NCBI RefSeq assembly: GCF_000733855.1
Contig: NZ_JPOJ01000001.1
Coordinates: forward strand, 496,001-560,000
Length of the DNA: 64,000 bases
Direction: 5' to 3'
Source: Methylomicrobium agile
Lineage (GTDB): Bacteria; Pseudomonadota; Gammaproteobacteria; Methylococcales; Methylomonadaceae
The translations under genes and the position numbers were made by a program. A model generated the notes under the pieces. It had not been told where the DNA came from. It was given only the letters and a program-made list of their open reading frames with translations, and did no database searches. Below, piece after piece: positions 7,943 through 17,381 of the stretch. Positions within the stretch are counted from its first letter, which is position 1. The number at the start of each line of letters is the position of its first letter.

Positions 7943-8101
7943 CTATGGCATACCCGAAAAAATCGGGCAGCCCTTTTTTTCGAGCAGGCGCATTCTCGAA
8001 GGTATTTTTGTAGGTTTTCTTTGCAACTCTGCATCTGTCTGCATCTCCTCGTCACCATCATTTTTCCTTAAACAAACCAAAGAAACACCTGGTTCCGGCA
8101 T
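7943..8101 (-). CDS. Possible small ORF between tssH and the M35-like gene
   Basis: A minus-strand frame of 52 codons from ATG 8099-8101 (MPEPGVSLVCLRKNDG) to TAG 7943-7945. GGGAGC lies a few bases upstream. It is basic and has no recognised motif. Its 3' end overlaps a small hairpin (CCCGA/TCGGG at 7953-7967). It could be a real small gene of the effector region or chance. The rest of the 370-base gap between tssH and 7783 shows no other gene. Confidence 0.25.
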   Translation of the reverse strand: MPEPGVSLVCLRKNDGDEEMQTDAELQRKPTKIPSRMRLLEKKGCPIFSGMP

Positions 8102-8156
8102 AGATAGCTCCCGGATTCGTTATCGAACGGAAAAAACGGGCGATGAAGCGAGTTGC

Positions 8157-10841
8157 TTATTCAAACCCATACCCAAAATCCCCATCCGCGACGCTTACAT
8201 GTACCCGATCGATCGGCTTGCCTTCCATCATCCGGGTTAAAAACTCTTCGCTGATCCGGGGCAGCACCGTGTTGGTCAGGATGGCATCGATCATACGTCC
8301 GCCGCTTTCGAGTTCGGTGCAGCGGCTCGCGATCAGCTTGATCACTTCGTCGTCATACGTGAACGGCACTTTGTGGCTTTCGGCGATGCGTTTCTTGATG
8401 CGGCCGAGTTGCAGGCGGGCGATCGCGCCGATCATTTCGTCGCTGAGCGGATAATACGGAATCACGACCAGACGGCCGAGCAAGGCGGGCGGGAACACTT
8501 TCAAAAGCGGCTCTCGGAGCGCTTTCGAGATGCCTTCCGGGTCCGGCATCAGTTCCGGGTCGCTGCACAGCCCCGCGATCAGGTCGGTGCCGGCGTTCGT
8601 GGTCAATAGAATCAGCGTGTTCTTGAAGTCGATCACCCGGCCTTCGCCGTCTTCCATCCAGCCTTTGTCGAACACCTGGAAGAAAATTTCGTGTACGTCG
8701 GGATGCGCTTTTTCGACTTCGTCAAGCAACACTACGCTGTACGGGCGACGGCGCACCGCTTCGGTCAACACGCCGCCCTCGCCGTAACCGACATAACCAG
8801 GCGGCGCACCTTTCAAGGTCGAGACAGTATGCGCCTCTTGATATTCGCTCATGTTGATCGTGATCACGTTTTGCTCGCCGCCGTACAACACTTCGGCCAA
8901 GGCCAACGCGGTTTCGGTCTTGCCGACGCCGGAAGTGCCGGCCAGCATGAATACGCCGATCGGCTTGTTCGGGTTGTCGAGCCCCGCGCGCGAGGTTTGA
9001 ATGCGCCGGGCGATCATTTCGAGCGCGTGACGCTGGCCGACGATGCGCTGTTCGAGCAAGCCGGGCAATTTCAGCACCGTTTCGATTTCGTTTTTGACCA
9101 TGCGCCCGACCGGAATGCCGGTCCAGTCTTGCACGACCGCGCCGACCGCGTGCTGATCGACGGTCGGCAGAATCAACGGATTTTCACCCTGCTGTTCGTG
9201 CAGTTTTTCCTGCAAATCTTTCAGTTCCGCCAATAACGCTTCGCGGTCGTTTGCCTCTTCGGCCGGCGCTACGCCGGTTTTGTCGACTTCGTGTCCAGCC
9301 GCGCGCAGTTTCGCGCGTAAATCGAGAATTTTGCCGACCAATTCTTTTTCGGCTTGCCAGCGCGTGTCGAGCTCGGCAAGGCGGGTTTTTTCGGCTTCGA
9401 GTTTTTCGTTGGCCGCCTGTTCACGCCCGGCGACCTCGATGCCGACCGCTTTTTCGCGGCCGATGATGCCGAGCTCGGTATTCAGCGCATCGATCCGCTT
9501 CCGGCAATCGTCGACCTCGGCCGGCACCGCGTGCTGGCTGATGCCGACCCGCGCGCAAGCGGTATCGAGCAGGCTGACCGCTTTGTCCGGCAATTGCCGA
9601 GCAGGAATATAGCGGTGCGAGAGCTTGACCGCCGCTTCGAGCGCCTCGTCGAGCACCAGGACCTGATGGTGTTTTTCCTGCACCGAGACGACGCCGCGCA
9701 TCATGCGGATCGCTTTTTCCTCGCTCGGTTCGTGCACTTGCACGACTTGAAAACGGCGGGTCAACGCCGGGTCTTTTTCGATGTGTTTCTTGTATTCGGC
9801 CCAGGTCGTCGCCGCGACCGTGCGCAACGCGCCGCGCGCCAAGGCCGGCTTCAACAGGTTCGCCGCATCGCCGGTGCCGGCCGCGCCGCCCGCGCCGACC
9901 AAGGTGTGCGCTTCGTCGATAAACAGAATGATCGGCTTCGGCGACGACTGTACTTCTTCGATCACTTGACGCAGACGGTTCTCGAACTCGCCTTTCATGC
10001 TCGCGCCGGCTTGCAGCAAGCCGACATCCAACGTTCTGAGCGTCACGTCTTTCAACGACGGCGGCACGTCGCCGGCAACGATTTTGAGCGCGAAGCCTTC
10101 GACGACCGCCGTTTTGCCGACCCCGGCCTCGCCGGTCAAAATCGGGTTGTTTTGCCGGCGGCGCATCAAAATGTCGATCACCTGGCGGATTTCTTCGTCG
10201 CGGCCGACGATCGGGTCGATCTTGCCGAGCCGCGCCTGTTCGGTCAAATCGACGGTAAATTGCTTCAACGCTTCCTGTTTGCCCATCGCGGCCGGCGCGA
10301 TCGCGCCGCTCGCCTCGCCGGGCGCCGCCCCGGCTTGAAAACCGTCGCTCGCGGCCAAGCCGTCTTCGGGCGAACCGGCCACGATGTTGGACAATTCATC
10401 GCTGAACGCGTCGGGCTTGATTTTTTCAAACTCGCGGGAAATGCCGACCAATTGGTTGCGCAGGGTGGGGGTTTTCAAGATGCCGACCAACAGGTGGCCG
10501 CCGCGCACCTGGCTTTCGCCAAACATCAACGTACCGTACACCCAGCCGCGTTCGATCGAATCGGCGATGTGCGGCGAAAAATCGGAGATCGCGGTCGATC
10601 CGCGCGGCAGCCGGTCGAGCGCATTGGTCACGTCGCGCGCCAGCACCGAGGCGTCGAGGCTGTAATGTTTGAGCACGCGGTGCAAATCGGAATCGGGCAA
10701 CTGCAAGAGCTGGCTCAGCCAATGCACCAGCTCGACGTAGGGGTTGCCTCTGAGTTTGCAGAACACGGTCGCGCCTTCGACGGCCTTGTAGCAAACCCGG
10801 TTTAACTTTCCAAATAATTTGACTCGGCTTATTTCTGCCAT
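8157..10841 (-). CDS. tssH: TssH (ClpV), T6SS sheath-disassembly ATPase
   Basis: An 894-residue AAA+ unfoldase of the ClpB/ClpV type. The N-terminal domain (about 1-160), which recognises the contracted sheath, is followed by the first ATPase module with Walker A GEAGVGKT (about 237-244) and Walker B LFIDEAH (about 306-312). A coiled middle domain (about 425-540) comes next, then the second module with Walker A GTSGVGKT (about 635-642) and VVLLDEVEKAH. ClpV extracts TssC from contracted TssB/TssC sheaths so that subunits are reused. It is the last of the core genes in this cluster, about 170 bases after tssG, with AGGAAC before the ATG. All catalytic motifs are intact. Confidence 0.97.
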   Translation of the reverse strand: MAEISRVKLFGKLNRVCYKAVEGATVFCKLRGNPYVELVHWLSQLLQLPDSDLHRVLKHYSLDASVLARDVTNALDRLPRGSTAISDFSPHIADSIERGWVYGTLMFGESQVRGGHLLVGILKTPTLRNQLVGISREFEKIKPDAFSDELSNIVAGSPEDGLAASDGFQAGAAPGEASGAIAPAAMGKQEALKQFTVDLTEQARLGKIDPIVGRDEEIRQVIDILMRRRQNNPILTGEAGVGKTAVVEGFALKIVAGDVPPSLKDVTLRTLDVGLLQAGASMKGEFENRLRQVIEEVQSSPKPIILFIDEAHTLVGAGGAAGTGDAANLLKPALARGALRTVAATTWAEYKKHIEKDPALTRRFQVVQVHEPSEEKAIRMMRGVVSVQEKHHQVLVLDEALEAAVKLSHRYIPARQLPDKAVSLLDTACARVGISQHAVPAEVDDCRKRIDALNTELGIIGREKAVGIEVAGREQAANEKLEAEKTRLAELDTRWQAEKELVGKILDLRAKLRAAGHEVDKTGVAPAEEANDREALLAELKDLQEKLHEQQGENPLILPTVDQHAVGAVVQDWTGIPVGRMVKNEIETVLKLPGLLEQRIVGQRHALEMIARRIQTSRAGLDNPNKPIGVFMLAGTSGVGKTETALALAEVLYGGEQNVITINMSEYQEAHTVSTLKGAPPGYVGYGEGGVLTEAVRRRPYSVVLLDEVEKAHPDVHEIFFQVFDKGWMEDGEGRVIDFKNTLILLTTNAGTDLIAGLCSDPELMPDPEGISKALREPLLKVFPPALLGRLVVIPYYPLSDEMIGAIARLQLGRIKKRIAESHKVPFTYDDEVIKLIASRCTELESGGRMIDAILTNTVLPRISEEFLTRMMEGKPIDRVHVSVADGDFGYGFE

Positions 10842-11009
10842 GACTCGTTCCTGCTGATCGATTGTTGTTATAGTGTGTGCCGTCCAGCTTTAAAACGCGG
10901 GTCTCGACACCGGTGCTTTACACGCCTCCTCCAGAGAGAAGGTGTTTGGCGATTTTGCAAACGGTTGTTTTTATTTCTGTTAAAAAAATCATGGAGAGAC
11001 CTCAAAACG

Positions 11010-12071
11010 TTAAAGCCTACTTTGTTTGACGAACGGATTCAGCATCAAATCGTCCGCGTCACTGAAACCCGGCCTGGGTCCCAACCACATGCTCCAGCCC
11101 AACTGCGCGCCGCCGTTCATGCTGTCGGGCCGTTCGGTCTTGGGCCGCCCCAGCGAGACTTCCCGAGGCACCTGGTCGCAGCGCAAAATCAGATTGATGT
11201 CCCAGACGAATGCGTCGCCGACGTAATTGCGCACGATCGCGGTCAGTTTCGCCAACGCTTCCGCGCCCGGCAACAGCGCCAAATACTGCGTCAACGACAA
11301 CGGCCCCACGGTCAGCCGAAATTTATGCTGGCAGCCCCAAACGTACGCGCCGAGCAGCGCCGATTGGCCGAGCGTCGCCACCTGCGGCGAATAACCCAGG
11401 CGCGTATGTTCTTCCGTTTCGATTTTCATCCATTCACCGACGAACTCTTCGACGCGGACTTCGACGCCCAACAGATCCGAGGCGACCGCCCGCAAACCTT
11501 CGGGATTTTTCGCCTGCTCGGCAAAACGGCCCGCATAAAACCGCTTCGCCCGATCCGGCAGCGCATCCCGTGCCCGAAAAGCCTGGCCACCCAACCCCAA
11601 CAACGTATCGACGTAAAACGGAAAGCGGTCGACAGACGGCCGGTCGTAGGCGACTTCCGGGCGCGCGTCGGCCCAGGCCCGATAAAACAGGCACAGCATG
11701 CGGTGATGAAAAACGTCCGCGAACGCGGACAAGGTGGAATCGTGATGGTTTCTGAGCCGATCGCGCACATATTCGGTCAAATGCAGCGGCAAAGGCCCGT
11801 TCGGACCGAACAAACCGAAAAAATGCACCGCCAGGCGCGGCGGCGCGGCGTCACGGGAATAATGCGCCAAGGCGGACGCAGGAAATTGAAGCTCCGGCAC
11901 TTGCCCGAGACGCACCGGATCGTCGGCCGCCTTCAAGCTGTCGCCCAATTTCGGTTTATCGGGATGCCAGGTTTCGATCAAGCGCATCGCCTCGAAAAAA
12001 TCGAAGCGGTAAGCGGCCTCTTCCAGCTCGGCGCTTAAAAAATGTGCCGCCGTCCGATTCTCGCCGGCCAT
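11010..12071 (-). CDS. tssG: TssG, T6SS baseplate protein
   Basis: A 353-residue member of the TssG/ImpH family. The N-terminal region FDFFEAMRLIETW, then the conserved FFGLFGPNGPLPLHLTEY loop and a later DLLGVEVRVEEFVGEW segment are typical. With TssE, TssF and TssK it builds the baseplate wedge on which the tail sheath and tube assemble in the cytoplasm. It overlaps the end of tssF by 37 bases in another frame, so the two are tightly coupled, in keeping with the TssF2-TssG subcomplex known from other systems. Length is normal and the frame is intact. Confidence 0.93.
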   Translation of the reverse strand: MAGENRTAAHFLSAELEEAAYRFDFFEAMRLIETWHPDKPKLGDSLKAADDPVRLGQVPELQFPASALAHYSRDAAPPRLAVHFFGLFGPNGPLPLHLTEYVRDRLRNHHDSTLSAFADVFHHRMLCLFYRAWADARPEVAYDRPSVDRFPFYVDTLLGLGGQAFRARDALPDRAKRFYAGRFAEQAKNPEGLRAVASDLLGVEVRVEEFVGEWMKIETEEHTRLGYSPQVATLGQSALLGAYVWGCQHKFRLTVGPLSLTQYLALLPGAEALAKLTAIVRNYVGDAFVWDINLILRCDQVPREVSLGRPKTERPDSMNGGAQLGWSMWLGPRPGFSDADDLMLNPFVKQSRL

Positions 12072-13924
12072 CTGGCCACCTCTCCGCGGTCGGTCGAACG
12101 CACCACCGTTTCGACAAACGAATTGATCGATACGTGCTGCGCAAAAAATTGTTCCAAGACTTTGCCCATCAAAAAATAACCGCCGCCTTCAAACGCCGAT
12201 TCGTCGAGCGTCAACGACACCTCCAGGCCGCGTCCGAACACGATCGGCCCTTTGGTGTCGATCCGGCGCACGACGTTTCTGGCGCCGACCGACACGACAC
12301 CTTCGATTTGTTTGCGCTTGACCGAATCGCGTTGATCGGCGTAAAGACTCAAGAGCTCGCGCAAGGCCACGGCGCCTTGGCCGGCATCGCTGTCGATCAG
12401 CGACAAATAATTCAAAGAAAGATGGCTGATCAGACGCCAGACCGTATCGCCCTCGTAAGCGGCAGGTAAGGGCCGCGTGGGTCCTGCGACGCAACGGATC
12501 GCTTGCACCGGCGCGCCGATCTGCAACGTGAAGTCGGTGTCGCCCACGCCGACCGGCATCAACAGCGGCAAATCGCGGTTCGTGCATAAAATGTCCAGAC
12601 CCAGCATCGAGATGTTCGGCGAAAACGGCGCTTCCGCCGCATCGACCAGCGAGACGAACATTTCGCTGCCGATATAACTGGAGCGGATACCTTCGCGCCG
12701 CTGCCTGGAAGACAACACGCGTTTGCGGCGATTCAGCGTATAAAACGCGGTTTCGCTTTGGCCTTGATAGGCGCTGCGCGACCCGTAAAACGGCAGAAAC
12801 GTTTGCTCGCTGCGTTGTTCGCTGCCGTAACCGGTCATCTGCTCGATGCTGTGGACTTCGTAATCCATCGGCCGCGTCCGGTCGACGACGACATGGAATT
12901 CGGATTGGCGCGGGTCGACGTGAATGCGGTCGCTCCGCTTCGGGAACAGGTTGATCGCCGGCACGCAAAACAAACCGAAATTCGACTTGTCCAACGCATG
13001 AATCAAGTTGGCGTCGCTGCGCTCGAACAGCACGAACAACTCCAACTCGTGCCCCGGACACGTGCCGCACAACGGCGCCAGACCGGAAAGTTCGACGAAC
13101 AAATACCGCTCGGGAAACGCGAAATATTCTTGCAGCATCCGGTAACCGGTGAACGAACGCGGGGTGTTGCGCAGCATCGCTTCGTCTTCGGCAAATCCCA
13201 TGCCCCGCACGAGCCCGGCACTCGCCGCATAGTTCACCTCCGCGACCTCGTTGACGCGAAATTTACCGGCCACCGCTTTGCTGTTGGCCAACAGTTGCTC
13301 GTAGAGACGGTAAGGAATGCCGGCTGTGCCGCGTAAAAACAGCGTCAACGTGTCGAGTGCTATTTTATCGAACGGCACGCCGGCCGTGGTATTCAGCACG
13401 ATGCGCAACGCGGCTTTGACGTTCGTCAAATGTTTGCCGGACGTCAGGCCGCAGGCGGATACGGCCGCCAGGGTCGGCAAATAATCGACCTGCCGTATTT
13501 CGAGCGGAAACAATTTGAGTGGATGCGCGGTGCGGTATTCGCAGGCGGTCTGCTCGCCTTTGCCGATTTGGCCGCGCAGCACGGTGTCCCTAGGAATCAC
13601 GAAGCCTTCCGCCAGACCGGATTCGCTCAATTTCGGCGCAAACTCGACGACCGCCATCGACGGCGTGCTCGCCAAATAATGCGGGTAAACGATTTCCAGC
13701 AAATTCTGCGTAAAGCGTGGAAACTCGGCATCGATCTTGAGTTGCACGCGCGCCGCCATGAACGCGAAGCCCTCGAACAAACGCTCGACATACGGATCGG
13801 CGCATTCGAAAGTATCGAGGCCCAAACGGGCGGCGATTTTCGGATATTCGGCCGCGAATTCGGCGCCGATCTCGCGCACATGCTGCAATTCGCGGTTGTA
13901 GTAATTCAATAAGCGGGGATCCAT
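12035..13924 (-). CDS. tssF: TssF, T6SS baseplate protein
   Basis: A 629-residue protein of the TssF/ImpG/VasA family, starting with the highly conserved YYNRELQHVREIGAEFA block. It also has DPYVERLFEGFAFMAARVQ, which is typical of the family's N-terminal part, and GLDILCTNRDLP further along. TssF pairs with TssG in the baseplate wedge. It lies three bases after tssE and overlaps tssG. The length is in the usual range and no break is seen. The minus-strand ATG at 13922-13924 is the only sensible start. Confidence 0.95.
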   Translation of the reverse strand: MDPRLLNYYNRELQHVREIGAEFAAEYPKIAARLGLDTFECADPYVERLFEGFAFMAARVQLKIDAEFPRFTQNLLEIVYPHYLASTPSMAVVEFAPKLSESGLAEGFVIPRDTVLRGQIGKGEQTACEYRTAHPLKLFPLEIRQVDYLPTLAAVSACGLTSGKHLTNVKAALRIVLNTTAGVPFDKIALDTLTLFLRGTAGIPYRLYEQLLANSKAVAGKFRVNEVAEVNYAASAGLVRGMGFAEDEAMLRNTPRSFTGYRMLQEYFAFPERYLFVELSGLAPLCGTCPGHELELFVLFERSDANLIHALDKSNFGLFCVPAINLFPKRSDRIHVDPRQSEFHVVVDRTRPMDYEVHSIEQMTGYGSEQRSEQTFLPFYGSRSAYQGQSETAFYTLNRRKRVLSSRQRREGIRSSYIGSEMFVSLVDAAEAPFSPNISMLGLDILCTNRDLPLLMPVGVGDTDFTLQIGAPVQAIRCVAGPTRPLPAAYEGDTVWRLISHLSLNYLSLIDSDAGQGAVALRELLSLYADQRDSVKRKQIEGVVSVGARNVVRRIDTKGPIVFGRGLEVSLTLDESAFEGGGYFLMGKVLEQFFAQHVSINSFVETVVRSTDRGEVARWPARIGRRHIF

Positions 13925-13927
13925 ACC

Positions 13928-14431
13928 CTAACCTCCCAGATCCTTGACCGTCACCTCTCCCGTTTCGAGGTCAAAACTGCTGCGGATGAACAAATGCGTC
14001 GGCAACGGCTGCGCCCATAACTCGCCTTCTATCGTAAAAGATACCGCTTGTTGGTTCATTTTGCCTTCATCGGACACCAATTTGACCGTCAGCGAATTGG
14101 CAAGAATTCTCGGCTCAAAGTCGAGAATCGCTTGTTTGATCTTGCGCTCAATTTTAGCCGCATCCATGCTGCTGACCGAAGTACCGGAAGATAACGGCGT
14201 ACCGTAGTTGATCACCGAATGTTCAACAAAAGGGTAAGCTGTCAGATCGACCATGGTATCGAACGCGGAAGCGCTCAACAACCAACCCAAATCGCGCAGT
14301 ACGCTTTGCCTCAATTGGCGCAAAGACAACACCCGTTGCTCCCGGCTTTCGATTGATTTATCAGGGGCGCCGTCGGTCAAACGGTCCAGTAAGGACGGCT
14401 GCAAACGCTCTTGATGGGTCAATTCAGCCAT
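13928..14431 (-). CDS. tssE: TssE, T6SS baseplate gp25-like protein
   Basis: A 167-residue member of the gp25-like lysozyme-fold family used in phage and T6SS baseplates. The N-terminus has LQPSLLDRLTDGAPD and the core has the conserved EREQRVLSLRQLRQSVLRDL type pattern (here ESREQRVLSLRQLRQ), then a C-terminal strand region ending VTVKDLGG. It polymerises with TssF/TssG at the base of the sheath. It lies between tagJ (six bases upstream) and tssF (three bases downstream), within one transcription unit. Confidence 0.92.
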   Translation of the reverse strand: MAELTHQERLQPSLLDRLTDGAPDKSIESREQRVLSLRQLRQSVLRDLGWLLSASAFDTMVDLTAYPFVEHSVINYGTPLSSGTSVSSMDAAKIERKIKQAILDFEPRILANSLTVKLVSDEGKMNQQAVSFTIEGELWAQPLPTHLFIRSSFDLETGEVTVKDLGG

Positions 14432-14437
14432 GATGCG

Positions 14438-15235
14438 TCAACTGTCGGGATGATTGAAAACCAATTCCCGGATTTCGAACAGCGCATAATCGCGATCGTT
14501 CGTGGCCAAGACTTTTTGACCGATACCAAACGCATGGCCTGGATACGGTTCCAGCCATTCGGTCTTGCGCGCCAAGCGGATCGCGGAGTCTGCCGACGTT
14601 TCCGAACCGGGGTAACGCGTGGGAATAAAGCAGGCAGCGCCGCCGCCGTTTACCCAAGTCACTTGGGCCGGCAACCAAACCAAGTCGCGCAAATCGACCG
14701 GCACTTCGATTGCCAATTTGCGTACTGCTGTGCTTGGCACCCAATAATATTTACCGTTCACGATCAGCTCCAGCACCGGTCCCAAGCGGGTGTCGGTGTC
14801 GGCCAGCCAGTCAAAAGGCTCATTGTTGACCGTGCCGGTGACCGTCGGTGCCTGTTCATAGGCCTGATCTCGAACCTGTAACGCGGCTTCGTAATTGCCC
14901 GCATTGAGCAATTTTAGCGATTCCAATAACAGTGCTTGCCATTGTTGCGGCTCGCCGAACATGATCGGCATCGTGTGCGCCTTGAACACTTTCTCGCGGA
15001 GCAGTTCGCAGCGAATCGTTTCGCGATAGGTCTGCACCATCGGAAAGTTTTCGGCAGACAATTCGCCGGCAACATTCAATTGCGCCAACGCTCTTTCCCA
15101 ATTGCCCAACACCGCCAACAACTGAAACAAAAATACCCGGTGTTTCGGATTGGCGGAGTCTTTTCTAACCTGATCCTGTAACTGTTTCAGCGATTCATCC
15201 AAATCGCCCATTTGTAAACTTGATTCAGCGCTCAC
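14438..15235 (-). CDS. tagJ: TagJ/ImpE, accessory T6SS protein
   Basis: A 265-residue ImpE-family protein. The N-terminal half (about 10-140) consists of TPR-like helical pairs (LDESLKQLQDQVRKD, HRVFLFQLLAVLGNWERALAQL). The C-terminal half has the family's NEPFDWLADTDTRLGPVLE and YYWVP segments. In Pseudomonas aeruginosa the homologue TagJ binds the sheath protein TssB and helps ClpV recruitment; it is found only in some T6SS subtypes, so its presence helps type this cluster. It sits directly after the terminator-like hairpin that follows hcp, about 70 bases from hcp. Confidence 0.88.
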   Translation of the reverse strand: MSAESSLQMGDLDESLKQLQDQVRKDSANPKHRVFLFQLLAVLGNWERALAQLNVAGELSAENFPMVQTYRETIRCELLREKVFKAHTMPIMFGEPQQWQALLLESLKLLNAGNYEAALQVRDQAYEQAPTVTGTVNNEPFDWLADTDTRLGPVLELIVNGKYYWVPSTAVRKLAIEVPVDLRDLVWLPAQVTWVNGGGAACFIPTRYPGSETSADSAIRLARKTEWLEPYPGHAFGIGQKVLATNDRDYALFEIRELVFNHPDS

Positions 15236-15260
15236 GGCAAATAATCCTTAAACGGCAATA

Positions 15261-15289
15261 AAAAGAACCGGGCAAAAAAATTGCCCGGT
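15261..15289 (-). terminator. Rho-independent terminator or attenuator after hcp
   Basis: A nine-base perfect stem, ACCGGGCAA at 15267-15275 with TTGCCCGGT at 15281-15289, closes on an A/T loop. Read in the direction of hcp it is followed by TCTTTTTATT. It lies between hcp and tagJ. Partial termination here would let the cell make much more Hcp, the abundant tube subunit, than the baseplate proteins encoded downstream. Confidence 0.8.
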
Positions 15290-15306
15290 CATTTTTTAGC
15301 AAAGGC

Positions 15307-15801
15307 TTAGCCTGATTTGACGTTTTCTTCGATGTTCCATGCGCATACGCCCGCAGAAGCAGTTTTACCTTTATCATCCTGTTTGAAATATTCAAACTTG
15401 AATTCGGCAAAATTCACCGACACGTTTTCGGTCAAACGATCCTCGCCACCACTCCCTCCGGTCGAAACCGAGGAGATAATGCACTTTTTCAGCGTGATTT
15501 CAATATATTTTTCCTGTGTTTCCCCTGCCTTGCGACATAATAGAACCATTTGATCTATATGCGTCCCGCCACAACAATGTAATTGGATTGCCGGAGACGC
15601 CGCATCAATGTACTTGGTAAACGAGATATCCTGCACATTGACTTTACCGGCGCCGCCGCCGCCACCTACATGAAACGAGCCCGATTGCGACATACCCCAA
15701 GACCAAGCCAAAATGTCGATATCGCCTTTTGCTCCTTGAGCCTTATCCTTCGACTCTCCCTTGATTTTAGATCCCATGTTGATAAACATATCTACAGCCA
15801 T
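15307..15801 (-). CDS. hcp: Hcp (TssD), T6SS tube protein
   Basis: A 164-residue Hcp1-family protein starting AVDMFINMGSKIKGES, with DIDILAWSWGMSQSG, VQDISFTKYIDAASP and a C-terminal EFKFEY strand, all conserved in Hcp. Hexameric Hcp rings stack into the inner tube that is propelled out with the spike and can carry small effectors in its lumen. A terminator-like hairpin follows immediately. The gene lies 87 bases after tssC, so it could also have its own promoter. Confidence 0.96.
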   Translation of the reverse strand: MAVDMFINMGSKIKGESKDKAQGAKGDIDILAWSWGMSQSGSFHVGGGGGAGKVNVQDISFTKYIDAASPAIQLHCCGGTHIDQMVLLCRKAGETQEKYIEITLKKCIISSVSTGGSGGEDRLTENVSVNFAEFKFEYFKQDDKGKTASAGVCAWNIEENVKSG

Positions 15802-15888
15802 TTCAATCTCCTACTTAGTGTGATTAATGAATAGTAAAGCATTTAAAATACTTTGCCGGCAAAGCGAAAAAGCTTTCCGCACGCCTAA

Positions 15889-17379
15889 TTAGCCGCTTTT
15901 TGCGGAAGGCAATTTCGAAACCAGACGCAATGAGACCGTCAGTCCTTCCAACTGATAATGCGGTCTTAAAAAGAACTTGGCACTGTAATAACCTGGGTTG
16001 CCCTCGACCTCCTCGATAACGACTTCGGCAGCCGCCAGCGGTTTTTTAGCCTTAGTAATTTCGCTGGAGTTGATCGGGTCCCCGTCGACATATTGATTGA
16101 TCCAATTGCCAAGCCAACGCTCCATGTCTTCGCGCTCCTTGAATGAGCCGATCTTGTCGCGCACCATGCACTTCAAATAATGCGCAAAGCGACAGGTCGC
16201 GAACAAATACGGTAGGCGTGCCGCCAGATTTGCATTGGCGGTCGCGTCCGGGTCCTCATATTCGGCCGGCTTTTGCAGCGATTGCGCCCCGATGAATGCC
16301 GCAAAATCAGTGTTTTTCTTGTGGATCAGCGGCATGAAACCGCTTTTGGCAAGCTCGGCCTCGCGCCGATCGGTGATTGCGATCTCGGTCGGGCATTTCA
16401 TGTCGACGCCGCCGTCGTCGGTCGGGAAGGTATGCACCGGCAAGCCTTCGACTGCGCCGCCGGATTCGATACCGCGAATCCGCGAGCACCAGCCGTACAG
16501 TTTGAACGAGCGGTTGATGTTGACTGCCATCGCATACGCCGCATTGGACCACGTGTATTTGCTGCTGTCGCTGCTCTCCGTATCTTCCTCGAAATTGAAC
16601 TCTTCGACCGGATCGCTTTTTGCGCCATACGGCAGCCTGCTCAAAAAGCGCGGCATCGCCAAACCGAGATAACGCGCGTCTTCGGACTCCCGCAGCGAAC
16701 GCCAAGAGGCATATTCCGGCGTGGTGAAAATCTTGGTCAAATCGCGGGGATTGGCCAGTTCCGACCAGCTTTGCATCTGCATGACCGCCGGCGCCACGCC
16801 AGAAATGAACGGGGTATGCGCGGACGCGCTGACCTTCGCCATTTCGCCGAGCAATTCGACGTCGGGAGGAGAATGATCGAAATGATAGTCGCCGACCAGA
16901 CAACCGAAAGGTTCTCCGCCAAACGTACCGTATTCTTCTTCATAAAGCTTTTTGAAGAGCGGGCTTTGGTCCCAGGCAGTCCCCTTGAATTTTTTCAATG
17001 TCTTACCGAGCTCATTTTTTGAAATGTTGAACACGCGGATCTTCAACATCTCGTCCGTTTCGGTATTATTGACCAGATAGTGCAATCCCCGCCATGCGCT
17101 TTCGAGCTTCTGGAAATCGGGGTGATGCATGATCAGGTTGAGCTGTTCGGAAATCTTTTGATCCAGGCCAGCAATAATCGCCTGTATGCTGCCGATCACG
17201 TCATCGGAAATTTTCGTGACGTCCTGCAAGGCATATTGCGCGAGGGTAGAAATGGCCGTATTCACATGACTGGCCGCCTCGGTGCCAGGCTTGAACTCCT
17301 TTGCCAACAGCGCGGAAAATTCATCAATTTCCAGGGTTTCTGTTGCCCCTTGTGAGACTTGGCTTTCCAATACCGACAT
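15889..17379 (-). CDS. tssC: TssC (VipB), T6SS sheath large subunit
   Basis: A 496-residue member of the TssC/VipB/EvpB family. Conserved segments include FQKLESAWRGLHYLV near residue 90, the FGCLVGDYHFDHSP region, PRFLSRLPYG, and RFAHYLKCMVRDKIGS toward the C-terminus. With TssB it forms the contractile sheath that pushes the Hcp tube. It starts three bases from the end of tssB and is very likely co-translated with it. The frame and length are normal. Confidence 0.97.
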   Translation of the reverse strand: MSVLESQVSQGATETLEIDEFSALLAKEFKPGTEAASHVNTAISTLAQYALQDVTKISDDVIGSIQAIIAGLDQKISEQLNLIMHHPDFQKLESAWRGLHYLVNNTETDEMLKIRVFNISKNELGKTLKKFKGTAWDQSPLFKKLYEEEYGTFGGEPFGCLVGDYHFDHSPPDVELLGEMAKVSASAHTPFISGVAPAVMQMQSWSELANPRDLTKIFTTPEYASWRSLRESEDARYLGLAMPRFLSRLPYGAKSDPVEEFNFEEDTESSDSSKYTWSNAAYAMAVNINRSFKLYGWCSRIRGIESGGAVEGLPVHTFPTDDGGVDMKCPTEIAITDRREAELAKSGFMPLIHKKNTDFAAFIGAQSLQKPAEYEDPDATANANLAARLPYLFATCRFAHYLKCMVRDKIGSFKEREDMERWLGNWINQYVDGDPINSSEITKAKKPLAAAEVVIEEVEGNPGYYSAKFFLRPHYQLEGLTVSLRLVSKLPSAKSG

Positions 17380-17381
17380 GA

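Noticed and set aside
9354-10805. A 483-codon plus-strand frame opposite tssH
   Set aside because: It is the antisense shadow of a GC-rich conserved gene; its product is rich in Arg, Gln and Asp with no recognisable domain, while tssH matches ClpV throughout.
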